A stretch of DNA of 64,000 nt from an uncultured Cellulosilyticum sp. (lineage in GTDB: Bacteria; Bacillota; Clostridia; Lachnospirales; Cellulosilyticaceae), in NCBI GenBank assembly GCA_934725855.1, contig CAKVCL010000018.1, forward strand, positions 3,172-67,171. Reading direction: 5' to 3'. Positions 35,465 to 44,340 of this stretch are shown here, piece by piece (the stretch's first letter is position 1; the number at the start of each line of letters is the position of its first letter). A model generated the notes under the pieces. That model searched no databases and was not told where the DNA came from. It worked only from the letters and a program-made list of their open reading frames with translations. Position numbers and translations under genes: made by a program.

Positions 35465-36838
35465 TTGAAACAGAATATCGCACGTTTGGTGATATTAGGT
35501 GTACTCATCGGACTATGTTTAGGGCAAACGATAAGGTTATGGCTTGGCGATGTGTCAGGCCATAATTTTTTTGCACCACAGGTCATAAATGATGAGATGA
35601 ACCATACAGAACCTAAACAAATATGGTGTAACATAAGTAGCAAGATTTATAAGATTACTAGTAGTAGTGAGAAGGAGGACTTACTAGAAGAACTAATGGG
35701 AGGGCTTAGGCAATCTCATTTAAAGTTAGAAAAATTATCAAATGAGGAATATACAAAGCTTTTATATGAAACGCAGGGGATTATTTATGAATATGGCGAA
35801 GCCCTTGGTATAGGACAAATCATGGGACAGATAGTCAACGTCAATAGTGAGAAATACACGGATAAAGACATTAAAGAAATCTATATTGATTTAAGCCTTG
35901 CAGATGCTTCTAAAACATATATTTACTTTATTGATGAGAAAGATCAGATTAAAAGTAAGTTTAGTATAAGTAGTCAATTAATAAATGGGACAGAAGTGGT
36001 GGATTTATATAAAGAAAATGGCGGGAGTTATAAAGAATACCGAGCAAGCATGACTACGAATAACTTATCGGGATTGTTTGAAAGCAATGTTTTTTATCCT
36101 GTAGTAGATGAAAAAACACCCGTATCAGGAAAGTTGTTTAAATTTGTGCCAGTCATTGAGAACGGAGAAGAAATAAGTTTAGAAAATTACGTTAATGAGC
36201 TCTTTAAAAATCCAAATTATAAAACAAAGAGCATACTTTTAAATGGCGATATCGCTTTTAGTGATAACTTAAGTATCAGTGTCATTTATAGGAAACAAGG
36301 CGTATTAGAGTTTGAAAGAACCCTTTTAGATGATGTTGATAAGTTAAATAGTGCTGAGCGCCTTAATAAAATCAATTATTTTATAAAGACGTCAGGGGCT
36401 ATTCCAGAGCATTTAAAAAAAGGACTTTACTTAGAAAACAGCCTATATAATGAAGAAACAGGTGAATATTGTTATCGTTTTGGATTTAGACATGAAAATG
36501 GAGAAATTATTTGGCTGAGTGCAGGGGTAAAAGCTCAATTAGGCATAGCGGCTTTCTTAGAATTAAAAATCAAAAATAGTGAGATTACAAGTGGAAAATG
36601 GCTGATGCGAATACCTGAAAACATAGAAGAAGAACAAGAAATCACAATGACCAGTCTAGAAGCTTACGAAGCAATCTATAAAAAAGCAGGTGTTAATGAA
36701 GAAAGTGGATTTTTGCTAAAAGATTTAGAATGTGCCTATGTGGTCTCAGACATTAACAAAGCGGTAGATTTTAATTGGGTAGGGATTTATGAGGGACAGC
36801 CTATCTTAGCAATAGAAAAAAATGACAATAGGGAATGA
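35465..36838 (+). CDS. YycH-like membrane-anchored protein
   Basis: Reads from a TTG at 35465 with GGGGG five bases ahead. The 457-residue protein has one N-terminal membrane helix (about residues 6-22) and a long outside domain. Overall it resembles YycH in place, size (Bacillus YycH is about 455) and topology; sequence similarity is weak and I infer it from synteny. YycH and YycI bind WalK through their helices and tune its activity in Bacillus and Staphylococcus. The last codons overlap the following terminator hairpin. Confidence 0.5.
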   Translation: MKQNIARLVILGVLIGLCLGQTIRLWLGDVSGHNFFAPQVINDEMNHTEPKQIWCNISSKIYKITSSSEKEDLLEELMGGLRQSHLKLEKLSNEEYTKLLYETQGIIYEYGEALGIGQIMGQIVNVNSEKYTDKDIKEIYIDLSLADASKTYIYFIDEKDQIKSKFSISSQLINGTEVVDLYKENGGSYKEYRASMTTNNLSGLFESNVFYPVVDEKTPVSGKLFKFVPVIENGEEISLENYVNELFKNPNYKTKSILLNGDIAFSDNLSISVIYRKQGVLEFERTLLDDVDKLNSAERLNKINYFIKTSGAIPEHLKKGLYLENSLYNEETGEYCYRFGFRHENGEIIWLSAGVKAQLGIAAFLELKIKNSEITSGKWLMRIPENIEEEQEITMTSLEAYEAIYKKAGVNEESGFLLKDLECAYVVSDINKAVDFNWVGIYEGQPILAIEKNDNRE

Positions 36839-36860
36839 CTTCCCATTGTCTTTTTTTTTT
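36824..36860 (+). terminator. Terminator overlapping the end of the YycH-like gene
   Basis: GACAAT...GGGA pairs with TCCC...ATTGTC with a one-base bulge, then T10. The stop codon (36836-36838) lies in the hairpin loop. Confidence 0.85.
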
Positions 36861-36897
36861 GTTATATTTATAGGAAGAATACCATGGGGGGAAAAGA

Positions 36898-37782
36898 ATG
36901 AATGGTAAAAAGATATTAAATGAACTGATTAAGTTATTCGTTATAATTAATATCGTCCTTTTTGTAATTAACTATGCCTTTAGAGGAAACCAATATGTCA
37001 TGAGCCAAGAACGGGTAAAAAACATAACGAAATTATTGGGAGAAAAAGGTATTCATATAAAAACAGAGTTAATGAGAGGGTTTGCCCCTAAAAGTTCTGG
37101 AAATTTAACTTTTATTGGAAGTGGTATAGCCGTTAGAGATGAGATAGGCAAGCACTTTTTTAAGGAGAACTGGGCAAATGTCAAACGTTCCACTACGCCT
37201 AGTGAGAAAAATATAGGAGGAACGATAAACTATTATATGCTAGGAGATGAGGTGCTTAGTTTTGACTATAATGAGCTAAGTTATTCTAATAAAAAAGTCA
37301 GTTTGCTTGGAAAGAAGCCCACATTAGAAAAAGCAAAAGGGATGTGCAATAAACTCATTGAGCGTATCGGGGATAAGTGGAGTAAACAAGAATATTTTAT
37401 TTTTGGAGAGTCCTATGAGAATTATTGGAAAATAACCTATTATCCATTATTAGAAGATCTGCCCGTTATGGATAGTTATCTAGAATTCTATGTAAATAGT
37501 GAAGGCGTTATGAAGGCACAAATGTACTTAGCAGATATTCAGCTGGAAAGTGAAATAAAAAAGGATATTTATGCAGTAGATTTGGTATTATTCGGAATAG
37601 AGGACGATATACTAGAAAGTGGCTACTTGGAAATTGAAAAAGTGACCCTATGCTATAAACAAGAAGAAAATGAAGAGAATGTTTTGGGACAGAAGATTAT
37701 ACCCGCATATAAAGTTGAAATTAAAGGTTTAGAAGAACCACTATTTGTTAATGCTTATACTAACAAACGATTAAATGGATAG
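36898..37782 (+). CDS. YycI-like membrane-anchored protein
   Basis: A 294-residue protein with one N-terminal helix (LFVIINIVLFVINYAF) and an outside domain rich in beta-strands and repeated Y/W motifs (YWKITYYPLLEDLPVMDSYLEFYVN ... VEIKGLEEPLFVNAYT). This resembles YycI (about 280 residues), whose outside domain folds like YycH. Ribosome site GGGGGG. It is separated from the YycH-like gene by a terminator, unlike the Bacillus walRKHI operon. The function, WalK modulation, is inferred from family and position. Confidence 0.55.
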   Translation: MNGKKILNELIKLFVIINIVLFVINYAFRGNQYVMSQERVKNITKLLGEKGIHIKTELMRGFAPKSSGNLTFIGSGIAVRDEIGKHFFKENWANVKRSTTPSEKNIGGTINYYMLGDEVLSFDYNELSYSNKKVSLLGKKPTLEKAKGMCNKLIERIGDKWSKQEYFIFGESYENYWKITYYPLLEDLPVMDSYLEFYVNSEGVMKAQMYLADIQLESEIKKDIYAVDLVLFGIEDDILESGYLEIEKVTLCYKQEENEENVLGQKIIPAYKVEIKGLEEPLFVNAYTNKRLNG

Positions 37783-37810
37783 AAATATGCTTTTTATTTC
37801 CCAAGAGTGA

Positions 37811-37819
37811 TGTTATAAT
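37811..37819 (+). promoter_or_regulatory. Extended -10 promoter for murA
   Basis: TGTTATAAT gives TG-N-TATAAT. The -35 region is poor. The murA start codon is 64 bases downstream. Confidence 0.45.
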
Positions 37820-37882
37820 ATACAGTGGTAAATAGTGAAATAAACAAGAGGTTGTTAAAATATAAATAAGAGGTGTTATAGG

Positions 37883-39133
37883 TTGAGTGAGTTGTATATA
37901 AGAGGTGGACGACGTCTGGTAGGCGATGTAACGATTAATGGAGCAAAAAATGCAGCAGTAGCCATTTTACCTGCAGCTCTTTTAGTAGATGGAATAAGTG
38001 AGATTGAGAATTTACCCGATATAGATGATGTGGCAAAGTTAAAAAGAGCCATGGAGGACTTAGGTGCTGTGGTTCAGATGAAGGACAAACATACCCTTAA
38101 GGTGGATGGTTCTACGATTTATGACTATAAAGCAGTCAATGACTATGTGGGAAATATTAGGGCTTCTTACTACTTAATAGGTGCCCTTTTAGGACGCTTT
38201 AAAAAAGCAGAAGTAGCCATGCCAGGAGGCTGTAACTTTGGTGTCAGACCGATTGACCAGCATATTAAAGGCTTTGAAGCACTTGGTGCGACTGTTAAAG
38301 TCGAAAATGGTGTTATTAAAGCTTATGCAGAAAAGCTAGTAGGAACAAAGATTTATATGGACGTGGTGAGTGTGGGTGCCACTATCAATGTGATGCTAGC
38401 TGCCGTGCTTGCAGAAGGTACTACCATTATTGAAAATGCAGCTAAAGAACCCCATGTAGTCGATGTGGCAAACTACTTAAATATGATGGGTGCTAATATT
38501 AAAGGTGCAGGAACCGATGTTATTCGTATTAAAGGCGTAGAGCATTTAAAAGGTGGTAAATATGCCACAGTACCTGACCAAATCGAAGCAGGAACCTATA
38601 TGATTGCCGCTGCGATTACAGCAGGCGATGTGATTGTTAGAAATATTATTCCAGAACATATGTATTCTGTGACCTTAAAAATGATGGAAATGGGTGTTGG
38701 GATTGAAGAAGGCGATGACTACATCCGTGTAGTAGGTCCACAAGTCTTAAAGTGCGCCAATGTCAAAACCCTTCCACACCCAGGTTTTCCAACAGACCTT
38801 CAACCTCAAATGGCAGTCCTGTTAAGCGTGGCTGAAGGCACCAGCACCATGATTGAAGGCGTATGGGACAACCGCTTCCAATATGTGGACCAGCTCAAGA
38901 AAATAGGCGCTAAAATCAAAGTAGAGGGCCGCATGGCAGTCATCGAAGGCACCCCAAAACTAACAGGAGCCAAAGTAAGCGCCACCGACCTAAGAGCCGG
39001 AGCCGCTCTAGTAATAGCCGCCCTAAGAGCAGAAGGCGAAACCATCATCAAAAACGTGAAATATATCGATAGAGGCTATGAAGCCATCGAAGAAAAATTA
39101 ACAGCATTAGGCGCAGATATTGTAAGAAAATAG
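37883..39133 (+). CDS. murA: UDP-N-acetylglucosamine 1-carboxyvinyltransferase (MurA)
   Basis: Reads from TTG at 37883 behind AAGAGGTG (seven-base spacing) to give 416 residues, normal for MurA. Key parts are [16 protein letters not shown] (with the active-site Lys), the [16 protein letters not shown] segment, and [18 protein letters not shown] with the fosfomycin-target Cys in GGC. It transfers enolpyruvate from PEP to UDP-GlcNAc, the first committed peptidoglycan step, in the cytoplasm. The last 150-200 bases (about 38,850-39,060) use many C-ending codons unlike the rest of the gene. Its position after the WalRK-like group fits wall synthesis. Confidence 0.95.
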   Translation: MSELYIRGGRRLVGDVTINGAKNAAVAILPAALLVDGISEIENLPDIDDVAKLKRAMEDLGAVVQMKDKHTLKVDGSTIYDYKAVNDYVGNIRASYYLIGALLGRFKKAEVAMPGGCNFGVRPIDQHIKGFEALGATVKVENGVIKAYAEKLVGTKIYMDVVSVGATINVMLAAVLAEGTTIIENAAKEPHVVDVANYLNMMGANIKGAGTDVIRIKGVEHLKGGKYATVPDQIEAGTYMIAAAITAGDVIVRNIIPEHMYSVTLKMMEMGVGIEEGDDYIRVVGPQVLKCANVKTLPHPGFPTDLQPQMAVLLSVAEGTSTMIEGVWDNRFQYVDQLKKIGAKIKVEGRMAVIEGTPKLTGAKVSATDLRAGAALVIAALRAEGETIIKNVKYIDRGYEAIEEKLTALGADIVRK

Positions 39134-39164
39134 AAATGTATAATGCAATAGAATAGAAGTATAA

Positions 39165-39218
39165 GAAGAAGGCCTTATGAATGATTGGTGTAAGCAATTA
39201 TTCATAAGGCCTTCTTTT
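39165..39218 (+). terminator. Rho-independent terminator after murA
   Basis: A 17-bp perfect stem (AAGAAGGCCTTATGAAT with ATTCATAAGGCCTTCTT), an approximately 17-base loop, and TT after the stem. Confidence 0.85.
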
Positions 39219-39333
39219 AGAAATAGAGTATGGAGATATTTGAATCATAGAGTAAGTGAAATGTAATAAAAAAGAAATGTTATTTTATGGCTGTACAAGA
39301 AGAAAAATGTTATACTAATTATGAGATAAAATA

Positions 39334-39361
39334 TTGACAATCTTACTAAAAAGCTTATCCT
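39334..39361 (+). promoter_or_regulatory. Candidate promoter of the glycan cluster
   Basis: TTGACA (39334-39339, perfect -35), 16 bases, TATCCT (39356-39361). It lies about 105 bases before the manC start. Confidence 0.5.
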
Positions 39362-39466
39362 TAGCAATATAGTTCTTATAAAAAGCACTAAGAAAATGCC
39401 TATGCATGAAAATGCTAAGTAAGATTATGCGTAAATAAGCATTAGATAATAAAAATGGAGGTTAGT

Positions 39467-40546
39467 ATGAAAATAGTAGCAGTTATTATGGCGGGTGGTA
39501 AAGGTGAACGTTTTTGGCCAAGAAGTAGAAAAAACATGCCAAAGCAATTTTTAAGTTTAACAGATGATGGAAAGACAATGATACAACATACTGTTGATAG
39601 ATTAAAGAATATTGTTGCAGCAGAGGATGTATTTATAGTTACTAATAAGGATTATAGGGAGTTAGTAAAAGAACAGTTAAGTCAAATACCAGAAGAAAAC
39701 ATATTATTAGAACCTATGGCTAGAAATACAGCTCCTTGTATTGGGCTTGCCGCAGTACATATTAGAAAAAAATATAAAGATGCAGTTATGGTAGTACTAC
39801 CTTCAGATCATCTGATTAAATATAATGAAATGTATATTGATACATTAAAGGATGCTATTCAAGTAGCCGAGGAAGGTAAAAATTTAGTGACTATTGGAAT
39901 AACACCTACATATCCTGAAACTGGTTACGGATATATTAATTTCGGGAGTCGAAAAGAAGATAAAAATAATGTGGTGGCTTATAGTGTTCAACGTTTCGTT
40001 GAAAAACCCAATCTTGATTTAGCAAAGGAATATTTAGCATCAGGCAAATATTTGTGGAACAGTGGAATGTTTTTATGGAAGGCATCAACAATATTAAGTG
40101 AGTTTGAAGAGTTTTTGCCAGATATGTATAAGGGTATGGCGAAAATAGAAGAATCAATAGGGACAGATTTATTAGATACTGTAACGGAGCAAGTATTTAG
40201 TGAGATTGTAGGAGAATCTATTGATTATGGCATTATGGAGAAGGCAACTGATATTTATACATTACCAGGAAATTTTGGATGGGATGATGTAGGAAGTTGG
40301 CTAGCGTTGGAGAGAATCAATAAAACAAATGAAAATGGCAATGTAATCCAAGGTAATGTTATTAGTATAGATACTAGTAAAAGTATTATACAGGGAAAAG
40401 ACAAACTTATTGCAACAGTGGGAGTGGAAGACTTAATCATTGTAGATACAGAGGATGCACTGCTAATATGTAGCAAAGAAAGTACACAAGATGTAAAAAA
40501 AGTTATTGAAAATCTAAAAGTATGTAATAGGACACAGTACTTATAA
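39467..40546 (+). CDS. manC: Mannose-1-phosphate guanylyltransferase
   Basis: The ATG at 39467 follows GGAGG (39457-39461); the ATG at 39455 is too early. The 359-residue enzyme makes GDP-mannose from GTP and mannose-1-phosphate. The nucleotide-binding loop AGGKGERFWPRSR, PSDHLI and FVEKPN are visible. It is the short one-domain form without a C-terminal isomerase, matching the separate ManA at 15597. It is the first gene of the long glycan operon, 16 bases before the ABC permease. Confidence 0.93.
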   Translation: MKIVAVIMAGGKGERFWPRSRKNMPKQFLSLTDDGKTMIQHTVDRLKNIVAAEDVFIVTNKDYRELVKEQLSQIPEENILLEPMARNTAPCIGLAAVHIRKKYKDAVMVVLPSDHLIKYNEMYIDTLKDAIQVAEEGKNLVTIGITPTYPETGYGYINFGSRKEDKNNVVAYSVQRFVEKPNLDLAKEYLASGKYLWNSGMFLWKASTILSEFEEFLPDMYKGMAKIEESIGTDLLDTVTEQVFSEIVGESIDYGIMEKATDIYTLPGNFGWDDVGSWLALERINKTNENGNVIQGNVISIDTSKSIIQGKDKLIATVGVEDLIIVDTEDALLICSKESTQDVKKVIENLKVCNRTQYL

Positions 40547-40562
40547 AAGTAAAGGAGAGATT

Positions 40563-41339
40563 ATGCAGACCATAAGTGAACTTTATAGTTATAGAGAAAT
40601 GATAAGAAGCTTAGTACGTAAAGAACTAAGAGGGCGTTATAAAGGGTCTATTCTTGGGTTTTTATGGACATTTATTAATCCTTTACTTCAATTAATGGTA
40701 TATACGGTTGTATTTGCAACTATTTTAAAATCAGATATTGAAAAATATTACCTGTTCTTATTTGTAGCATTGATTCCTTGGATTTTTTTCTCTACATCAT
40801 TAACAGGTGGATCAAGTTGTATTATTAATCAGAAAGACATGGTAAAAAAAATATATTTTCCTAGACAGGTTATGCCTATAGCGTTTGTTTCTACTTGTTT
40901 TGTGAATATGTTATTATGTTTTATCGTTATATTTATTGTAATTGGTTTTGCAGGCATAGGAATAAATGTTAAAGCGCTTTTATGTTTGCCTATTGTTATG
41001 TTTGTACAATTTATTTTAGCATTAGGTGTAGCAATGTTATCGTCTGCTATTACAGTTTATTTTAGGGATTTAGAACATATTTTGGGCATTGTAGCAATGG
41101 CATGGCAATATTTAACACCTGTTATGTATTCTATAGATAATGTACCAGATCAGTATCTGCCTTTATTTATGACAAATCCTATGACACCAATTATTCAGGC
41201 TTATAGAGAAATACTTTATTATAAGCAAGTGCCAAAGTTAGGAACCTTAATACATGCTTTATTATTAGGAATCGTGGTTTTAATTATTGGGTGGCTTGTA
41301 TTTCAAAGATTACAAAAGCACTTTGCGGAGGAGTTATAA
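40563..41339 (+). CDS. wzm: Polysaccharide ABC exporter permease (Wzm-like)
   Basis: A 258-residue ABC-2-type permease with about six helices. The N-terminal RSLVRKELRGRYKGSILGFLWTFINPLLQLMVY is diagnostic of polysaccharide/O-antigen and teichoic acid exporters. Ribosome site AAAGGAGAG. Its stop overlaps the ATG of the ATPase by one base, so the two are translationally coupled. Together they move lipid-linked glycan across the membrane. Confidence 0.92.
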   Translation: MQTISELYSYREMIRSLVRKELRGRYKGSILGFLWTFINPLLQLMVYTVVFATILKSDIEKYYLFLFVALIPWIFFSTSLTGGSSCIINQKDMVKKIYFPRQVMPIAFVSTCFVNMLLCFIVIFIVIGFAGIGINVKALLCLPIVMFVQFILALGVAMLSSAITVYFRDLEHILGIVAMAWQYLTPVMYSIDNVPDQYLPLFMTNPMTPIIQAYREILYYKQVPKLGTLIHALLLGIVVLIIGWLVFQRLQKHFAEEL

Positions 41340-42655
41340 TGTCAGTTATTAAGGTCGATAATATACATAAAAAGTTTAAAATTTATTATGACAAAGGGCA
41401 GAGTTTTAAAGAAAAGATTTTATTTAAAAATCGAAATAGATATGAAGAAAGATGGGTTCTAAAAGGAATTAGTTTTGAAGTAGACAAAGGTGAAGCTATT
41501 GGACTTATAGGTGAAAATGGTTGCGGTAAAAGTACGTTATTAAAGCTTATGTCTAAAATTATGTATCCTGATGAAGGAACTATAGAAATCAATGGTCGAG
41601 TGTCTAGTTTGATTGAATTAGGAGCAGGTTTTCATCCAGATATGAGTGGACGTGAAAATATTTATACTAATGCAGCTATTTTTGGACTAACTAAAAAGGA
41701 AATTGATGAACGATTAGAGTCGATTATAGAGTTCTCTGAGTTAGAGGAGTTTATTGATAATCCAGTAAGAACTTATTCATCTGGAATGTATATGAGGTTA
41801 GCCTTTTCAGTAGCAATTAATGTAGATGCAGATGTTTTGCTTATTGATGAAATTCTAGCAGTGGGTGATGCAAATTTCCAAGCCAAATGCTTTGACAAGC
41901 TTCGTGAGTTAAAGGCATCAGGCGTAACGATTGTTATCGTCACCCATGACACAGGGACTATTGAAAGATTCTGCTCTAAAGCAGTATGGATCAATGAGGG
42001 TGAAGTTAGGGCCTATGGCAATTGTTTAATGGTGGTAGACTCTTATTTAAGCTATATGAATGAGAAGCGTATTGAAAGTATCGCAGCACTTAATGAAAAA
42101 CACCATCATCAAGAAGAAAAAGTAGAGGAACAAGTAAATGGTTCACAGACTCAGCTAGAAGAAAAACAAGATAAAGTTGAAGAGACATTAGAAGTTGCGG
42201 ACTCTAGCGAAGAGGAAAAAATAGATTATGATGCAAATCGTTTTGGGCTTAAATACATTGAGATTACAAAAGCGGTAATGAAAAACCAAAAAGATAAAGA
42301 GACAGGCGTATTTAGAGCAGGTGAAGACGTTACAGTAGAGATACATTATAAAGTAAATAAACCTTTGACAGAATATAATTTTGGAGTTGGTTTTTATACT
42401 TTAGAAAAGCAGTGTGTGACAGGTATTAATACGGCATTAGATCAGGTGCGTGTACCACATACGAAGAATGAAGGCTGTGTTAAGTTCAAAATCCATGATT
42501 TAAATTTACTTACAGGAAAGTATATTTTGCATGTAGCTATTGTTGACATGAATGGAACACCTATGGATTTCTATAGAGATTACAGTCATTTTGATGTGAT
42601 TTCAAGCGATCGTTCGATAGGAGTTATATCAATGAATCATGAGTGGGAGATTTAG
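41339..42655 (+). CDS. wzt: Polysaccharide ABC exporter ATPase with carbohydrate-binding extension (Wzt-like)
   Basis: The ATG at 41339 (GGAGG ahead) overlaps the permease stop. 438 residues. The ATPase (about 1-245) has Walker A GENGCGKST, signature YSSGMYMRL and Walker B VLLIDEILAVGD. A Glu/Lys-rich linker (about 250-300) leads to a beta-sandwich of about 135 residues (GEDVTVEIHYKVNKPL ... FDVISSDRSIGVISMNHEW), matching the Wzt C-terminal domain. In Gram-negative Wzt that domain binds the finished, capped chain and licenses export, so chain-end modification (for example by the methyltransferases downstream) may decide export here. Closely followed by the first FkbM gene. Confidence 0.92.
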   Translation: MSVIKVDNIHKKFKIYYDKGQSFKEKILFKNRNRYEERWVLKGISFEVDKGEAIGLIGENGCGKSTLLKLMSKIMYPDEGTIEINGRVSSLIELGAGFHPDMSGRENIYTNAAIFGLTKKEIDERLESIIEFSELEEFIDNPVRTYSSGMYMRLAFSVAINVDADVLLIDEILAVGDANFQAKCFDKLRELKASGVTIVIVTHDTGTIERFCSKAVWINEGEVRAYGNCLMVVDSYLSYMNEKRIESIAALNEKHHHQEEKVEEQVNGSQTQLEEKQDKVEETLEVADSSEEEKIDYDANRFGLKYIEITKAVMKNQKDKETGVFRAGEDVTVEIHYKVNKPLTEYNFGVGFYTLEKQCVTGINTALDQVRVPHTKNEGCVKFKIHDLNLLTGKYILHVAIVDMNGTPMDFYRDYSHFDVISSDRSIGVISMNHEWEI

Positions 42656-42659
42656 AAAA

Positions 42660-44312
42660 ATGGATAAGGATTGGTTAAAAAAGGTAGATGCTATTGATGC
42701 CAAAATAATGTTTGATTCATTAGAAAATCAGAAACAAAAACATCACCTGATAAAGAAGATAATTAGAAAACTAATACAATGGTATATTGTACCAATGCTT
42801 AAGAAGCAAGAAGCATTGAATCAAGAAATGAAGGAAGTACTCTTGATGCAGTATCATCAGATTCATGAACTTCAAGAGAAACTAGGAGAATACGAACGTC
42901 AAAGAGCAGATATTCAAGCGTTAGCAAGTAAGATTCAAGTGCTAGAAGACAAGATTCTAGGGTGTCAGGAGATAACTTCTGAACATAGAATGACCATCAT
43001 GCAAGATACAGCTTCTTGTTTAAAGCGCATTGAAGATATCGAGGGACGAGAAGAATGGACTAGGAATCGATTTGAGGAGCAACAAAAACGTATCGAAGAT
43101 ATTGAAGGTCGAGAAAGTTGGACGAGAAATCGATTTGAGGAACAACAGAGGCGAATTGAAGATATTGAAGGTCGAGAAGAATGGACAAGAGAACGTTTTG
43201 ACGAGCATTTAGACCAACTAAATCGTTTGAATACAGCCGTGGATTATTCAATGGAACAAGGCATAATGTGTTATCCACTAAAGGAAGATGAGGATAATCT
43301 AATTACAACTGTTAGTTTGAAGGGAAAAAATATTAATTGGTCAGTTAATAAAGATGCAAAAGATAATATCAGTAGTAGTGCTAAGATGGGTAAATTGATT
43401 TGTGGCAGTGCAGAATTATTGAATCTATTTAAACAGTCAGGAACATTTATTGATATTGGTGCTAATATTGGAGCATTTACATTAACGTTTGCTTCACAAG
43501 GATGGAATGGGTATGCTATTGAAGCTGCACCAATGAATGTTAAAGCATTGAGAAAGACAATCAATATGAATCATTTTGATGTTAAAGTTATTGATAAGGC
43601 AATTTATGATCATTCTGGTGAAATTTATTTTGTACAGAATGGACCTTGGGGCTTCGTAAAAAATGAAGTGTTTGATGAGGATTATGAGAAGCTTGATGCT
43701 ATTTGCCTAGATGATTATAAAGAGACAGAATTAAGAGATGTACAAAAAGTAGACTTTATCAAAATGGATATTGAAGGCTCTGAGGTTAGTGCATTAAGAG
43801 GAATGGAGCAATTTACTAAGAAATTCGGTTATCCACCTATATTAGTTGAAGCAAATGCTTATGCTTTAGCATTACAAGGGGAAACACCAAGTTCATTAGT
43901 AATGCAGGGACAAAAGCTTGGGTATATGGCTTATGAATTAAGGGATGGAAGATTATATCCGCATTCTAGTCGGAACTTCCCGATGGAATATTGCTCAGAT
44001 TATATTTTTATCAAAGGGAACCCAGCAGCATTCAATGTAGAAGTAAAAGAGCCAATTGTTCAAGAGGAACAAGAAGTAGTTGAATATGTTATTAAGACAC
44101 TCGAGGATAGAAAAGAGTGGAATAAAGCTAAACACTATGGTCTAGCTCAAAGCGACAGAGAGTACGGTGCGTATGTATGTTATTGTTTAAAAGACTTTCC
44201 ACAGTATTACAAAAATGAAAAGATAGCAAATTTGTTAAAACAGGTTAAAGAAGAACTAAAAAATGAGTTTAAAGATGATGCATTTGTTCAAAATGCGATA
44301 AGCTGGTTTTAA
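42660..44312 (+). CDS. Coiled-coil FkbM-family methyltransferase
   Basis: The ATG at 42660 lies ten bases after GGGAG; a frame start at 42639 overlaps wzt. 550 residues. It opens with the motif KKIIRKLIQWYIVP..KKQEALNQE (about 25-50), shared with the next two cluster genes. Long coiled coil follows, with three 21-residue repeats (RIEDIEGREEWTRNRFEEQQ; residues about 123-185). The FkbM methyltransferase domain (about 255-440) has FIDIGANIGAFTL (SAM motif), IEAAP and FIKMDIEGSE. A helical tail ends in DAFVQNAISWF. FkbM enzymes O-methylate sugars, and a methyl cap could mark chains for the Wzt-like domain. An IS982 element is inserted just downstream. Confidence 0.85.
   Translation: MDKDWLKKVDAIDAKIMFDSLENQKQKHHLIKKIIRKLIQWYIVPMLKKQEALNQEMKEVLLMQYHQIHELQEKLGEYERQRADIQALASKIQVLEDKILGCQEITSEHRMTIMQDTASCLKRIEDIEGREEWTRNRFEEQQKRIEDIEGRESWTRNRFEEQQRRIEDIEGREEWTRERFDEHLDQLNRLNTAVDYSMEQGIMCYPLKEDEDNLITTVSLKGKNINWSVNKDAKDNISSSAKMGKLICGSAELLNLFKQSGTFIDIGANIGAFTLTFASQGWNGYAIEAAPMNVKALRKTINMNHFDVKVIDKAIYDHSGEIYFVQNGPWGFVKNEVFDEDYEKLDAICLDDYKETELRDVQKVDFIKMDIEGSEVSALRGMEQFTKKFGYPPILVEANAYALALQGETPSSLVMQGQKLGYMAYELRDGRLYPHSSRNFPMEYCSDYIFIKGNPAAFNVEVKEPIVQEEQEVVEYVIKTLEDRKEWNKAKHYGLAQSDREYGAYVCYCLKDFPQYYKNEKIANLLKQVKEELKNEFKDDAFVQNAISWF
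43026..43214 (+). repeat. Three 63-bp in-frame repeats (21 residues each)
   Basis: CGCATTGAAGATATCGAGGG-type units encode RIEDIEGRExWTRxRFxE. The same repeat is found in the gene at 45502. Confidence 0.9.
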
Positions 44313-44340
44313 CAAAAGCGTGGAAGAATTACTTATATTA

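Larger units (their letters stand above)
39134..39466 (+). other. 333-base gap: murA terminator and promoter region of the glycan cluster
   Basis: Holds the murA terminator (39165-39218), then AT-rich DNA with a candidate promoter (39334-39361) and a leader of about 100 bases before the first cluster gene. No open reading frame worth calling. Confidence 0.7.

Noticed and set aside
43020..43278. Short frames on both strands within the 21-residue repeats
   Set aside because: Products of the 63-bp repeat read in other frames; no start signals.
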